NCBI RefSeq assembly: GCF_000003195.3
Contig: NC_012870.2
Location: 52,906,049 to 52,970,048 of the forward strand
Origin: Sorghum bicolor
Taxonomy: Eukaryota > Streptophyta > Magnoliopsida > Poales > Poaceae
Length of the DNA: 64,000 nucleotides
Direction: 5' to 3'
The notes below the pieces were generated by a model. That model made no database searches. It saw only the letters and a list, made by a program, of their open reading frames with translations, and was not told where the DNA came from. Shown here in pieces: positions 33,537 to 44,656 of the stretch (positions within the stretch are counted from its first letter, which is position 1; the number at the start of each line of letters is the position of its first letter). The position numbers and the translations under genes are program-made.

Positions 33537-36500
33537 TAAAAACCGTCGTCAGAACCGACTGCTTGGATCGGTGGAATCTCATAATCGGCAACTTTGAGAA
33601 AATCTTTCTCCCAAACTTCTCCTGAAATGCACCTGGTCCTTTCGTAAGTATCCGCTTCTGCCGATGCGATAACATAAGAAGAATCTCCTGGGACATTCTC
33701 AATCTTGTCACCTACCCACTGAACCAAGCACTGATGCATTGTAGATGGGATACAACAATTGGCATGAATCCAATCCCTTCCCAATAATAAGTTGTAAGCA
33801 CCTTTTCCGCTGATCACGAAAAAAGTTGTCGGCAAGGTTTTGCTGCCGATGGTCAACTCTGCACATATCGCCCCCTTGACTGGAGACACGTTTCCCTCAA
33901 AGTCTTTGAGCATCATATCGGTCTTGGTCAAATCTTGATCCCCTTTCCCAAGCTTCCGATATACTGCATACGGCATAATATTAATGGCAGCTCCACCATC
34001 AACTAGGATCTTGGTCATTGGCTGCCCATCAATCCTTCCTTTGAGGAACAGAGCTTTAAGATGCTGCCTCTGGTCATCGGCAGGTTTCTCAAAGATAGCC
34101 GTCATCGGATCCAGAGCCAACTGAGCTATCTGATCAGAAAATTCCAACTCATCATCACTGGCTGGTGCAAGAAACTCCATCGGCAACATGAAGACCATGT
34201 TGATGCCTGCCGATGGACCTTCCCTCTTAGTGTCTAACGGCTGCCGACTTCCAGAGTTCTCTCCCTTGTTTAGCTCTTCTTGCCTTTCACGTTGCAATCT
34301 CCTTTTCTGTGTCTTGGTTAATCCTCCAGGGCACCATGGAGGAAGTGGCCTTTGCCTTGCCGTCGGGCGTCGGTTCTCCCTTGACTCCGTACGATGCGTG
34401 TTAGCATCCCTGCAAAATATGAATTCATCGGGAACCCGCGCATCAGCCATTTCCTCGAGCTCTTCTCGGTTCCTGGGAAAATACTGGACACGGTCACTAA
34501 GTCTGTCGTGCCCACTAAATCTGCCCCCCAGCCGGTCATGAACTGACACCCTTCCTCTGATCGGTCCATTAAATCGCCGTTCATCATCATGATAATGCCG
34601 ATCGCTTCCATCGTACCGATCATAACCGTTGCACTCAGGGCAGTCTCTGACAGTAGGAAGCTTGATATTTTCCTCCCAACAATGGATGAAGAATGGACAG
34701 TTCCAATGATCCCTGTGCCGATTCCACTCCTGTCGGCGTCTTTCCTCTTCCCGTCGATAATCTTCCTGCTGGCGCCGATACCGATCTTCCCGTTGTTGCC
34801 ATTTTTCTCGAGGCCTTCTATGAGTTATGACGATACCAGATCGAGGAGGCCTTCCTGAGCTAGTTCCTTCCTGGACCAAGCCCTTACTTCTAGCATCGGC
34901 AGTAGTAACTTGATGCTGAGGATCTACCGATGCACTCTTCTCAGCTGTCTCCGATGTTAAGACCTTAGCCTTCCCCTTAGCATCCAACATGTTTGTCGGG
35001 AAAGGATGTTGGTCTATCTTCATCGGCTTCTGGGCTTTGGAACTGTCAAACTTGATTCTCCCTGACTCTATAGCCGATTGCAGCTGCTGTCTGAATACTT
35101 TGCACTCGTTGGTGTCATGGGAAGTTGCATTATGCCACTTGCAATATCTCCTCCTCTTTAACTCTTCTGCCGATGGGATCACATGGTTAGGTGACAGTTT
35201 GATCTGACCTTCCTGAAGTAGAAAGTCAAATATCCTATCAGCCTTAGCGGTGTCAAAAGCAAACTTCTCTGATTCCTTCTGCCCAAAAGGACAAGACATC
35301 GGCTTCTTGTTTTTTACCCACTCTGCCAAGCCGATTACTGGTTCTTCATCAGAATCTGAGCTTGTTGCTTCATCGATAAATGACACTTTCCTATTCCATG
35401 CTCTTTTAGGCTCGAAAGGCTTGATGTCTTGATCAGAAATCCTCTGCACCAAATGACTTAAACTTTCGAACTCCTGAGAGGCATACTTATCCCTGATATA
35501 TGGCAACAAACCCTGGAAAGCCAAATCGGCTAGCTGCCGATCATCCAGAACCAAGCTATAGCATTTATTCTTGACCTCTCGTATCCTCTGCACAAAACCC
35601 TCAACCGACTCATCATTACGTTGCCTCAACTTGACCAAGTCGGTGATCTTCTTCTCATGAACCCCCGAGAAGAAGTATTTGTGGAATTGCTTCTCTAGAT
35701 CGGCCCAAGTAACTACTGAGTTGGGAGGTAAGGATATGAACCAAGTAAAGGCCGATCCAGACAATGATGATGAAAATAGACGAACCCTCAATTCGTCCCT
35801 GTTACCAGCCTCTCCACATTGAATGATGAACCTGTTGACATGCTCCATGGTTGACGTGTCGTCCTGCCCGGAAAACTTTGTAAAATCTGGTACCTTGTAC
35901 CGATGTGGAAGCGGGATCAAATCATACGCGGGAGGATACGGTGTCCGATAAGAATAAGTGTTGACTTTGGGTTTTATCCCAAATTGTTCCCTCATTACTT
36001 CAACAATCTTACCAGCCCAATATGCATCGGCATCTTGCCGATGAGGCGGCTGCGGATCTGGCACTTGGTGTCGAACCTCCATGTGTCTGTTTGGGACGTG
36101 ATCTGCACGGAACATTGTATTGATCACCGGTCCTCCAATCTGCGGATCACCAAACTGCTGTCCACCGATTGGCTGTCCTCCGAGTTGCTGTCCAAAATTC
36201 ATTGGCTGGTTGGGAATCCCCTGACCTTGGAACCCGGGATAGACCTGCCCTTGCTGGAACCCTGTAGTCTGGTAACTCTGCTGGGGCGATTGTGGAAAGG
36301 CTTGCTGTCCAAGCCATCCATTATTAGCGTTCATCGGCATGGGTGCTGCCGATGATTGGTAATTGGGTACCGTCGTTGAATTGACATACCCCGACTGGGC
36401 CATGGACCTCTGTTGCATCAGCATTGACTCTGCCGATGCGTTGGGCATCTGGAACATTGAATCTTGAGGATTTCCAATGTGAGGCCTTGCAGTAGTAGTT

Positions 36501-37183
36501 GTGGTATACCGAGGACTCTGGTTCACCGACGCATTGGGAGGTGCCGATGTCATAGGAGTTTTGCCCCTCGTGTCAGTTATTTGTGATGTTCCCGGTGTCA
36601 ACTCTGGAGGCATACCGTAACCCCACCAGTTGGGAGGAAGATTCAACCCTGACATTGCCGATGCCAACATATCTGTTGTCAGTTTATGCTGCCCAACTGA
36701 AATTTGTGGGTGGGTTGTCATCGGCATAGACAGTGCACCAGTAGTCCCCGATGTACTTGGAGGGACGGCAGATTGTGCACTTGCAGTCGTCAAGGCAGCC
36801 GATGGTGCCGTGACCTCCGGTGCCGTTGGCTGATGATGGGAGGGTCCCACATAATCTGGTGGAATTTGTCCTTCCTTGAAAGTTCTTGCCACGGCATTGA
36901 AAACCGTATTAGACAGTACACCAGCTTGGTTAATCAACGCTCGATTGATGGCATTGTCAACCATATCTTGAAGCTTGCCAGGATTGGCGTCAAAGGTAAC
37001 CTGCCGTGGTGCCGGCAGTGCATCTTTCTGGACCACTTCGCCGCTCCTGTTTATGCTGAAAGACCTCAGGCATTGCTGCTTGAACTCTTCCATGGCTTGG
37101 GCAATAGCTTGCTTCTGCTCATCCTTAAGGTTGGCTTCCGTCACGGGGATGACGTTCTCTTGATCGAGGTCAGAGATCGACAT
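33536..37183 (-). CDS. Gypsy gag-protease polyprotein
   Basis: About 1215 aa from MSISDLDQENV; the frame is also open upstream into the LTR, but this ATG is the first inside the element. The N-terminal 400 residues are Gln/Pro/Met-rich and low in complexity. Then the gag core (FAWD-less type: FIIQCGEAG, WADLEKQFHKYFF, LVKLRQRNDESVEGFVQRIRE), a Cys/His knuckle of the Tat kind (CKWHNATSHDTNEC), an Arg/Glu-rich basic region, and the aspartic protease near the end with KILVDGGAAINIMP and LLLGRDWI. Asp-Gly-Gly replaces the usual Asp-Ser/Thr-Gly. It forms the virus-like particle and processes the polyprotein in the cytoplasm. No stop is seen. Confidence 0.93.
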   Translation of the reverse strand: MSISDLDQENVIPVTEANLKDEQKQAIAQAMEEFKQQCLRSFSINRSGEVVQKDALPAPRQVTFDANPGKLQDMVDNAINRALINQAGVLSNTVFNAVARTFKEGQIPPDYVGPSHHQPTAPEVTAPSAALTTASAQSAVPPSTSGTTGALSMPMTTHPQISVGQHKLTTDMLASAMSGLNLPPNWWGYGMPPELTPGTSQITDTRGKTPMTSAPPNASVNQSPRYTTTTTARPHIGNPQDSMFQMPNASAESMLMQQRSMAQSGYVNSTTVPNYQSSAAPMPMNANNGWLGQQAFPQSPQQSYQTTGFQQGQVYPGFQGQGIPNQPMNFGQQLGGQPIGGQQFGDPQIGGPVINTMFRADHVPNRHMEVRHQVPDPQPPHRQDADAYWAGKIVEVMREQFGIKPKVNTYSYRTPYPPAYDLIPLPHRYKVPDFTKFSGQDDTSTMEHVNRFIIQCGEAGNRDELRVRLFSSSLSGSAFTWFISLPPNSVVTWADLEKQFHKYFFSGVHEKKITDLVKLRQRNDESVEGFVQRIREVKNKCYSLVLDDRQLADLAFQGLLPYIRDKYASQEFESLSHLVQRISDQDIKPFEPKRAWNRKVSFIDEATSSDSDEEPVIGLAEWVKNKKPMSCPFGQKESEKFAFDTAKADRIFDFLLQEGQIKLSPNHVIPSAEELKRRRYCKWHNATSHDTNECKVFRQQLQSAIESGRIKFDSSKAQKPMKIDQHPFPTNMLDAKGKAKVLTSETAEKSASVDPQHQVTTADARSKGLVQEGTSSGRPPRSGIVITHRRPREKWQQREDRYRRQQEDYRREEERRRQEWNRHRDHWNCPFFIHCWEENIKLPTVRDCPECNGYDRYDGSDRHYHDDERRFNGPIRGRVSVHDRLGGRFSGHDRLSDRVQYFPRNREELEEMADARVPDEFIFCRDANTHRTESRENRRPTARQRPLPPWCPGGLTKTQKRRLQRERQEELNKGENSGSRQPLDTKREGPSAGINMVFMLPMEFLAPASDDELEFSDQIAQLALDPMTAIFEKPADDQRQHLKALFLKGRIDGQPMTKILVDGGAAINIMPYAVYRKLGKGDQDLTKTDMMLKDFEGNVSPVKGAICAELTIGSKTLPTTFFVISGKGAYNLLLGRDWIHANCCIPSTMHQCLVQWVGDKIENVPGDSSYVIASAEADTYERTRCISGEVWEKDFLKVADYEIPPIQAVGSDDGF

Positions 37184-37212
37184 GTTGATCTTGATCTTGA
37201 ATCCTGTCCCAC

Positions 37213-37230
37213 TGGGCGTCCCAAAAGATG
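37213..37230 (-). promoter_or_regulatory. Putative primer binding site of the gypsy element
   Basis: Next to the 5' LTR the minus strand reads CATCTTTTGGGACGCCCA. A tRNA 3' end complement should start near TGGGAC, but I cannot name the tRNA. Confidence 0.45.
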
Positions 37231-37922
37231 TGTTGATGCAAAACTGATCTGCAAACACAAAGGGCTAATACCCGATTCAAACGTTAAGGCGTGCCAGCCG
37301 ATTTGACCTTGCTATCGGCAAAGGTGATAACTCGAATACTTTAGTCCTGACAACAGCGATGCGCCCGGATGTCACGGCTAAGAGGTACTCACGCGGAACT
37401 TGAGAACACGCCGAGCTTAAGTCGACGAATTCCTAAGAACTCGTAACAAAAGGAAAAAAGTATGACGAAGTCGTCGGAAAGTAAATGCTGGAGTATGAGT
37501 AAAACGTGTGTTTGATTCCTTGATTGATTTTTACAAGGCCCTAGGGTCTATATTTATACCCTGCTCAAAGAGCTACAACCAGACACGATTAGAACTCGAA
37601 TTCCAAATCACACGGAATCCGTATACAAAACGATGCAAATAATTAAGGAAATAACAAAACTATCCCTCGTGACAAACCGGAACTCCTCCACATAACGACC
37701 GGCAGCTTCCGGACTCCCTCTTTGCATCATCGGCAGACCCTTTGCCATAGTCATCGGCAGACTTTCTTATCTAGCCATCGGCACCATATTACTGCCTGTG
37801 GACTTAGTCACGTTCAACTTCTCCCTCATCGGCAACCATCTTCATCGGCAACCCACTTTGTAGACATCGTGCTGCCACCTTATCCTGCCATCCTAGACAC
37901 GTGCCCAAAAACGGTGTCAACA
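37231..37922 (-). repeat. 5' LTR of the gypsy element
   Basis: Identical by eye to the other LTR. It includes a minus-strand TATAAATATA at about 37548-37557, the likely start of the genomic RNA. Confidence 0.95.
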
Positions 37923-38563
37923 ATTATAAAGTAAGAACTAGATCTATTACCGAACTCTTGCGCTCCAGACCAACGCTAGGGGCTCCAGATCCTGATAAAG
38001 AACTAGATCTCCTCTACTTCTAATCTAACTAACTAGAACTATGAACTAGAAGGCTCTTGATGAACTTGAAGGTGCTTGATGCTTGATGGCTTGAGGCCTT
38101 GATGAATAATGAAGTGGTTCTCTCTAGAGGGTCTACCCATGTATTTATAGTCTGGTGGATGCGCGTGCGCCGTAGGATCAAACCGACTTAACCAAGGGCC
38201 GAGATGCATCAGGAGAGGCGGTGGAGGAAGCTTCCAGAAGAGGAGGGCCAAAACCCTAAGGGGGGCGTCGGTCGGCGCTAGGGTGGGGCCGGCTGGCCCC
38301 ACCTATCAGCCGCCAGGCCCCCGTTGCTTCGGGTGCCTTCTCGATCCTTTCTGAGTCTTCTCGCAACGTTCCCCATGGCGGATAAGTTTCGTGTTTATTT
38401 TGCACTAGAGTCCCTCTTTCCAGCTTTCCTGAAATTCACCTTAGAAAATACAGAATATTCAAAACTCGTGGAAATTGTCAGATAAAACCCTAGACTAGTG
38501 TGTTTTCATGTTTTCCTTCAGGTCTAAAGTTGTAATAAAAGTTGACGTTATCGACCGTCAACA

Positions 38564-40851
38564 ATTCCCTGAAGCTTACCTTTTGCCAGTCCCTTGGCAA
38601 ACCAAGCCTAAGCAGTATATGTATTTGGATCAAGAGTTGCTACAATGTTTTCATTCTTTCCAAGTAAACGTGCTCCCAAACAAAAATTCTCCTCCAAATT
38701 AGTTAATACTTGCTCTAATCTTCAAACTTATCCGTTTTACCTTTAACCATGGGCTTTATAGCTTTTGCATGAGTCTTGAGCAATCAGAAGATAGAACAAT
38801 CAAGTCATCACTATGTCTCAAATTCTTTACAGAACCGTTATTCCAGAGTTTTTATAAGTTTTTAAAATAAAACTCAGAGCTTAATTGTATGACACCCTCA
38901 AGTCTCTCAATGTGTGTGGCATTTCTGGTTCTCTCTTAAGACATTAATGATGTTATGCCTCCTATAGCTAAAGGTATATATATATATATATATATATGTA
39001 GAGCTTATAGGAGTGCTAATAACAAGGACAAGCATACTTGTAATGCATCTGTTGTAAAGTTAACTAATGGATCCATAGAGAATTGAGGCATACAATCAAA
39101 CTAAGGTGTGCATGTGTATGGAATATGGTGGATAGGTGTATTTGTGGTATTTGTGGCTAATTTATATTTCTTTGGGAATAGCTCTCCATTGAGACTTTTT
39201 AGGAAAGACATGGGCTATCTCTTCTTTTTTTTAATTCAGGGAGGCGGGCATCTAGTACCCATTGTTTTAATTATTAGGACACTTATCCATCTTTTACTCC
39301 CTTTTCTTATTTTATATCTTTTATAGCCACATGTATCCTTTGAATACAATAAATTATTAGAGAGATAATTACAAGAACTTAGAACATTAAAGACAAGGGT
39401 TATCCTATAGGGTGATTGTTGGTGTTTACTCCCAGTGTAGGAGAAAAATATGATTGATGAACATGGAAATGATTGCGATCACTCCTAGTGTGGGAATAAT
39501 GCATATATGAACTGGAGTGTGTACGTGATCTTGGTTTTAGAAGCATGACAAGACTCTCGTAGGGTATACTACAAAGGTTGACTAAACTCAATGCAAAGCA
39601 AGTAGCATAAATGCACAAAAGTTTTCCTAACTCTAAATGTGTATTATATACGGCTTTGGTAGGAATTTACTTTGTCATAAGAGCTCATCATGTAGGATTT
39701 TGGGATTTCAAAATAAATCTCCAGAACTTGGTAATGTTAGGAATAAGATAAATAGTAGCTCAGACTTTCAATGATCATATCAACCAACTACCTAGACTTA
39801 AGTCAAACTTATGCCTCCACAAGTTGCAGGTTCAGAGTAAATCTTCAAATTAAAATAGTAATGTCCAAAACTCGAGAAAATCTAACGTTGAAATCTAGGT
39901 ACTTGTAAAGAACTATAACAGAGCAACTATTCATCATTTCCAAGACAAGATTTTTAATGTTTCATCAATTTTTATTTAGTTCTAGTTTACACTGACTCTA
40001 AAAAGACTTTAACATTTAACTAATTATAAACTCAAAAATACTCTATGACTTGTGGACCTTTATGTGCCCCACTTATTTTTGGTATTTTTATAACTGTGTA
40101 GACTCGATAATCGCTTAGGTATAATTACCTGATAACTAGGGGATGCTCCTCCCCCAAGCTGGATGGTTGCAATACTTAGTGTTGATGTCCTTTTGAGCGA
40201 GCTAGCCAATAGCGAACCCAGTGGGTGCCACTGATAGGCTCTCTCCTTGCTATAATGTTATTCTTGCATAGTCCTCCAACAAGAAAACCAAAACTCAAGG
40301 CTTGAATTTAATAATGGGTTAGCGGTCAGCCAATGAGTAATTTATTATTCTTATGAGCTATTTTTAATATTGTCTGATTTAAATAGGATTCCCTTTTTTC
40401 TATTTATGATGCATGAAATAAATATGAATGTCATTTAATTTTTTATGCCACCACAGTAAATATCCCTAAGGGGTTACCATAAGTTTATGCACATGGGGCT
40501 TTGGTATTTATGATGTAGTAATTAAAGCAATAAATATTTGTTTATAATTTATATTAATATGCCAAGAGAAATAAATATGCTACTAAATGCATTAAAGCGA
40601 AATTACTAATGCATGCTTTAACTTAACTAGATAACTATTATTCTGACCTTATATCTAGGGTACGGAATTTAAAGTCTACCAACAGGACTTAGATGGCAGA
40701 GAGGACTTACTCAGTGGGTTCACTGTCTGAGGTAACCTCAGTCAACTCCCCGTCTTGTGGTGATGCGGTACGTGCGTCTTCCTTCCATCTTGCTTGTCTC
40801 TTTTGCTTCTTCCTTCTCTAGTTTCAACTCTTTAGCTTTGTTCTCCTTTTC
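38564..40851 (-). other. Non-coding 3' part of the outer retrotransposon
   Basis: AT-rich with no frame of interest. A (TA)n microsatellite lies at about 38972-38996. A PPT-like tract on the minus strand (complement of CCTCCCCCAAGCT) is at 40148-40162. The degraded tract next to the LTR, read on minus, is AAGCTTCAGGGAAT. Confidence 0.65.
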
Positions 40852-41575
40852 CTAGGCTTCTAATCGGGCTAAGATCTCCTCTTTCTCTTTCTTGGCAATT
40901 TGGTCCATCCTTTCAGCTTCTTTGGCCCACTCACTCCATCGGGGTGCTTGCGTATTCTCTTCTTGCTCCGTGAAGCGATCTTGATTCACAATCTTGCCAG
41001 GAAAGTCTTCCCATCCGCAGTGAGGCTGGGTAGCCTGATGGCGGGATTGGCGTCTTCTCCTGTTACGTTGCTTCCTGATCTGCTCATGGTCAACTTGTGT
41101 TCTAAATTGATAGCGTACCTTTCTAGCAGGTAGGTTGAAGTGGATATGCCCTAATCCGATGTAGATGTTGGCTTTGGCTGTGTAGAGGAACGGTCTTCCA
41201 AAGAGGATTGGGGACTCATCGTCTCCATGCATGTCAAGAACTAGAAAATCTGCAAGTATATACTGTCCTTGAATTCTTACCATGACATCCTTGACCACTC
41301 CTTCAGGGAACCTTAATGATTGATCCGCCATCTGCAACTGAATATATGTTGGATATAAAGGTAAATCAAATAATTCATTGTATACATGTTTTGACATTAC
41401 ATTGCAGCCTGATCCAGTGTCGCGGACGATGTGAGGGGAGGTGGTGTTTTTGATTGTGCATTAAATGATTGGAACTCCTAGATCACCTCTCTTGATTGGA
41501 AATGGCTTGGGTAGCATATGATCATTCTCTGTGTTGAGAGCGGTGATCAATTGAGTTGTCTCTATAGGTGCATGC

Positions 41576-42854
41576 TGTTGACGGTCCTTAATGCTCATAT
41601 TTAACCATCAACTAATCATAAAAAAGGATCCAAATGCAACCAACACCTAGACTTAGGGTTTTATCTGACAGAATTCCACAAGTTTTGGTGTTTGTCTATT
41701 TCTGTAGGGGGTTATCAGGAAATACGGAAGAAAGGCCCACACGTCGGGTTTACATAGAGATATTAACGTGCCGCGTAATTTTCTATCATCTAGAAGACTC
41801 CAGAAGCCACGGGAACAAAGCGGAAGACGAGAGGCCTCAGGGACAGGGCGCCCGCCCTAGTCCTGAGGGCGCCCGCCCACCTGTTCTGCCCAATCAGGGT
41901 ACAACTCGGGGATCATGCTCCACCGACCTAATACTTCAAGGGAAACCACACGATCAATGTCGGTTTGATCCGACGGCCCAGATTCACGTGAAGGGACTAT
42001 AAAACCAGACCCCCTGGCCCCTGGAGATCATACCTCTTCTACAGAATCAAAGCTAGGGTTTCAATTCTTCATCCAAGTAGAGAGGATCCCTCTAGTTCTT
42101 CTAGTTCTACCTCTAGTTCATCTAGATCTAGTTCTAGTTCATCTAGTTCTAGTTCTAGTTCCTCTAGTTCTAGTTCTAGTTAGTTCTAGTTGTAATCTAG
42201 AAAATAGGGAGAGAGAAGAGGAGAGCGGAGGAGGAGCCGGATCTGTCGGATCTTCCTCAACATTATACTTTTGCAGCATCTGGTTCGTTCTTCATCGTTC
42301 TCTAGGTTCTTCAATTCATAATTCCTAAGTTCTTTAATTACTTTTATTTACATTCAAGTTATTTATTGGATTCCCGCTTGCATCAAGTGCTCTAGTCTTT
42401 ATAACGCTAGAGTAGTAATTAATAGATTAGACGTGGTGTTTAGTCTTGCAATTACCTGGAATTGCACCCAATCCTGCGGATTGTTGTGGTAGCCCTAGGG
42501 TAGTGACATCCCTAACGGTCGACGTATTCCACCACGTTCGGATCGGTGTTTGTAGGACCGTAGTCAGACCTTCCTAGCCCCCTTCTCATCTCTTTCTGTG
42601 GTGAGTGCTCTGATGTCCCGATATAGATAATCTTGAAGTAATTCTTGATTCTTAGATCAACTAGAGAACTCTCAGGAAACTTCCTCTCTTCCAACCAAAA
42701 ATAATTATATAATTATCCTTGGGCGATCTTGGATCTTAATTAGTACACTCACGTTCCCTGTGGAAAATCGATACTCTGGAATACTCCCGGGTGAAGGCTA
42801 CATCGGTATCCGTGCGCTTGCGGATTTTTCTGTTTGCGTTTAAAATACCCAACA
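41576..42854 (+). repeat. 5' LTR of copy 1
   Basis: TATA box ACTATAAAAC at 41996-42005. Just downstream (about 42090-42195) is a TCTAGTTC-type simple repeat in the probable R/U5 region, present in all four LTRs of this family. Confidence 0.92.
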
Positions 42855-42861
42855 AGCTTTC

Positions 42862-42878
42862 TGGCGCCGTTGCCGGGG
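42862..42878 (+). promoter_or_regulatory. Primer binding site of copy 1
   Basis: TGGCGCCGTTGCCGGGG, the classic primer site word of many plant gypsy elements. The outer element shares it (51460-51476, minus) and copy 2 has it with one change (54044-54060). Confidence 0.85.
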
Positions 42879-42973
42879 AACGGTAGCTGTGCTAGTTTCG
42901 AACCAAGTCGTCCGTGTATCCTTTTTCTTTTCTTTTTTTTACCACACTCACCTTATCACTTTCACCATACCAC

Positions 42974-43186
42974 ATGGATTTCACTCTAAGCATTAATGAG
43001 CATGGAATTTATTTCATAGCCACTTCACTTACTCCATGCTCATATGCAACATCTTCACAATCTATTGGTCTCTCCAACATCACCACATTCGAGATCTCCA
43101 ACCCGCTCTTCCTTTCTATTCATAAAAACTTTAAAAGGGCGGTTGTCGATGCATATGTCTATAATAAATTTTGCAGATCTCGTTGA
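42974..43186 (+). CDS. Conserved 70-aa ORF of the pol-less element, copy 1
   Basis: It begins MDFTLSINEHGIYF and ends VDAYVYNKFCRSR, directly after the primer site where gag would start. Copy 2 keeps the same frame and length (54155-54367) with about five residue changes, while the protease frames of both copies are broken. I do not recognise a domain. It could be a gag remnant or a short leader peptide. Confidence 0.5.
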   Translation: MDFTLSINEHGIYFIATSLTPCSYATSSQSIGLSNITTFEISNPLFLSIHKNFKRAVVDAYVYNKFCRSR

Positions 43187-44656
43187 GTTGATCTTGATAT
43201 AGGTCAGCGTTGGAGGGGAAACCACTTCACTGACATAAATTGATGGTTTCCCAAGGACAAGCTTAGTGTCCTAAAATAAGCACTGATCAGATCATAACAT
43301 GGGCTTTTAATTATTTGCAACATTACCTTGTGTATTGAGCATATAAGGATAATTGTAAAAATATTCCTTCGGGTATTCTTGTCACAAACCTTTCCAGGAT
43401 TGGAGCAAGAAGATCGGATGAATGACAAGCACAAGGTATGTCCAACCAATCATCATACAACATTGAATTAAATTCATCCAAACTTGAATTTTGCAAAAAT
43501 TCAAGCTTGGGGGAGTACTTTACATAAAAACATCATTTGCCATGTTGCTATGTTGGTTGTCCCTACCTTTGAGACATGCTCAATTTGTTAAATACTAATC
43601 ACACTACTTCATCTCCACTTGAGTAGATCTCTATAAATGCTCTCATGGTACCTTTATTTGCTTTAGTATATGTCTAGGTTGGAGTAGTTTCATTTATCTC
43701 TTAATTAAGCATGGTGCTTAGTTTAGGAATGATGATCTTACTTCCAAAGGATTTTAAATTAAGCATGATGCTTAGGTTAAAATTCCCTCCTAAATCAAAT
43801 TAGACATGGTGTCTAGGTTGATCTTTGAGCCGATAGTATGCTATAGTAGATATTGGATATTTTGTTGGACTAACCCCTGTAGGAAAACTTTCAATATCGA
43901 CCTGGGAAGTCCTGAGATAAACTCACATTGGAGACAAAGAGAGAGACACATGAAGTTTAACAATTTGCACGAGGAAGGCATAGCTCACAAGAGATGATCC
44001 ATGGAGGGTGCCACAAACACGATGCACAACCGCTAAGAGAGGAAAGCTTCCACAAGGTGATACTGAACCATCACTCTTCAAGTAAGGTAACATCTTAAGG
44101 TACTTGACTATCACTTTTATAAGCTTCTCCTTGGTTCTGGCGTTCACATGAATAAAAGAGACAAACATGTATGATTTACAATTCTGGATTAACCAACCCA
44201 ATCGATTCAATATGTTTAGTCCTTTCACCTTTGTGATCCCACACTAAATGTTGCACACACAATCTTTGGAAGATATATATAAAAAAAAGAGATAAGTATA
44301 GATAGATTATCTTTCCATTAGGTTGAGTGATCTGATCTGGCGAATGTTTTAAATGCTACACTCATGATCTTATTATCCATCAACTTTGTCTTGCTCACTA
44401 TGCTTAAGGTTAGAGAAGAACAAATACACTTTTGGTTCTGTTGGTGTTTTCCACCAACAGGGCCCATGCACTTGATCTCTGCCTTGTCTCTATGAGCATG
44501 TACACTTCGAGCAAAATATGAAGGAGTTTTACAACTCCCAGACTCCACCAAGTGAAGAACCTAGATATACGAGCACAAACACACTGGAGATACTGGACAC
44601 TATGGCAATCACTGCCCTGAGATGCTTGAGGACGTAACTACTGGAGTAACCCCGCT
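43187..44656 (+). other. Non-coding region of copy 1 with small palindromes and an internal PPT-like tract
   Basis: AAGCTTGGGGGAG recurs at 43503-43515. Three short palindromes follow: AAGCATGGTGCTT (43707-43719), AAGCATGATGCTT (43761-43773) and AGACATGGTGTCT (43802-43814). A 9-bp-stem hairpin (CTGTTGGTG ... CACCAACAG) lies at 44438-44460. All are conserved in copy 2. Confidence 0.7.

Larger units (their letters stand above)
25520..37922 (-). mobile_element. Ty3-gypsy (Tat-type) retrotransposon with an opposite-strand gene, 12.4 kb
   Basis: LTRs 25520-26211 and 37231-37922, 692 bp each, look identical by eye. Ends are TGTTGA...TCAACA. Duplication ACTAT (25515-25519) / ATTAT (37923-37927); the empty site is preserved in the sister LTR near 52505, which reads AATACTATAAAG. 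The minus strand encodes gag-protease, RT, two RNase H domains and integrase. Downstream of pol, on the plus strand, is a six-exon PMD gene. The dual RNase H, VDGGA protease and extra antisense gene fit the Tat lineage (Grande, Ogre and relatives), where antisense ORFs are known. Confidence 0.95.
24509..38563 (-). repeat. 3' LTR of the outer element, split by the gypsy insertion
   Basis: The left part 24509-25519 matches 51481-52757. The right part 37928-38563 matches 52508-52757 plus 60523-60907. Many substitutions separate the two LTRs, so this is the oldest layer of the nest. Confidence 0.82.

Noticed and set aside
36630..37306. Plus-strand frames of up to 200 aa opposite gag
   Set aside because: Antisense shadow of a Gln/Pro-rich coding sequence; no start context or domain.
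41634..42002. 122-aa plus-strand frame in the LTR (also in the copy at 48091)
   Set aside because: It lies in U3 across the TATA box and is disrupted in copy 2. Sharing between LTRs follows from LTR duplication, not coding.
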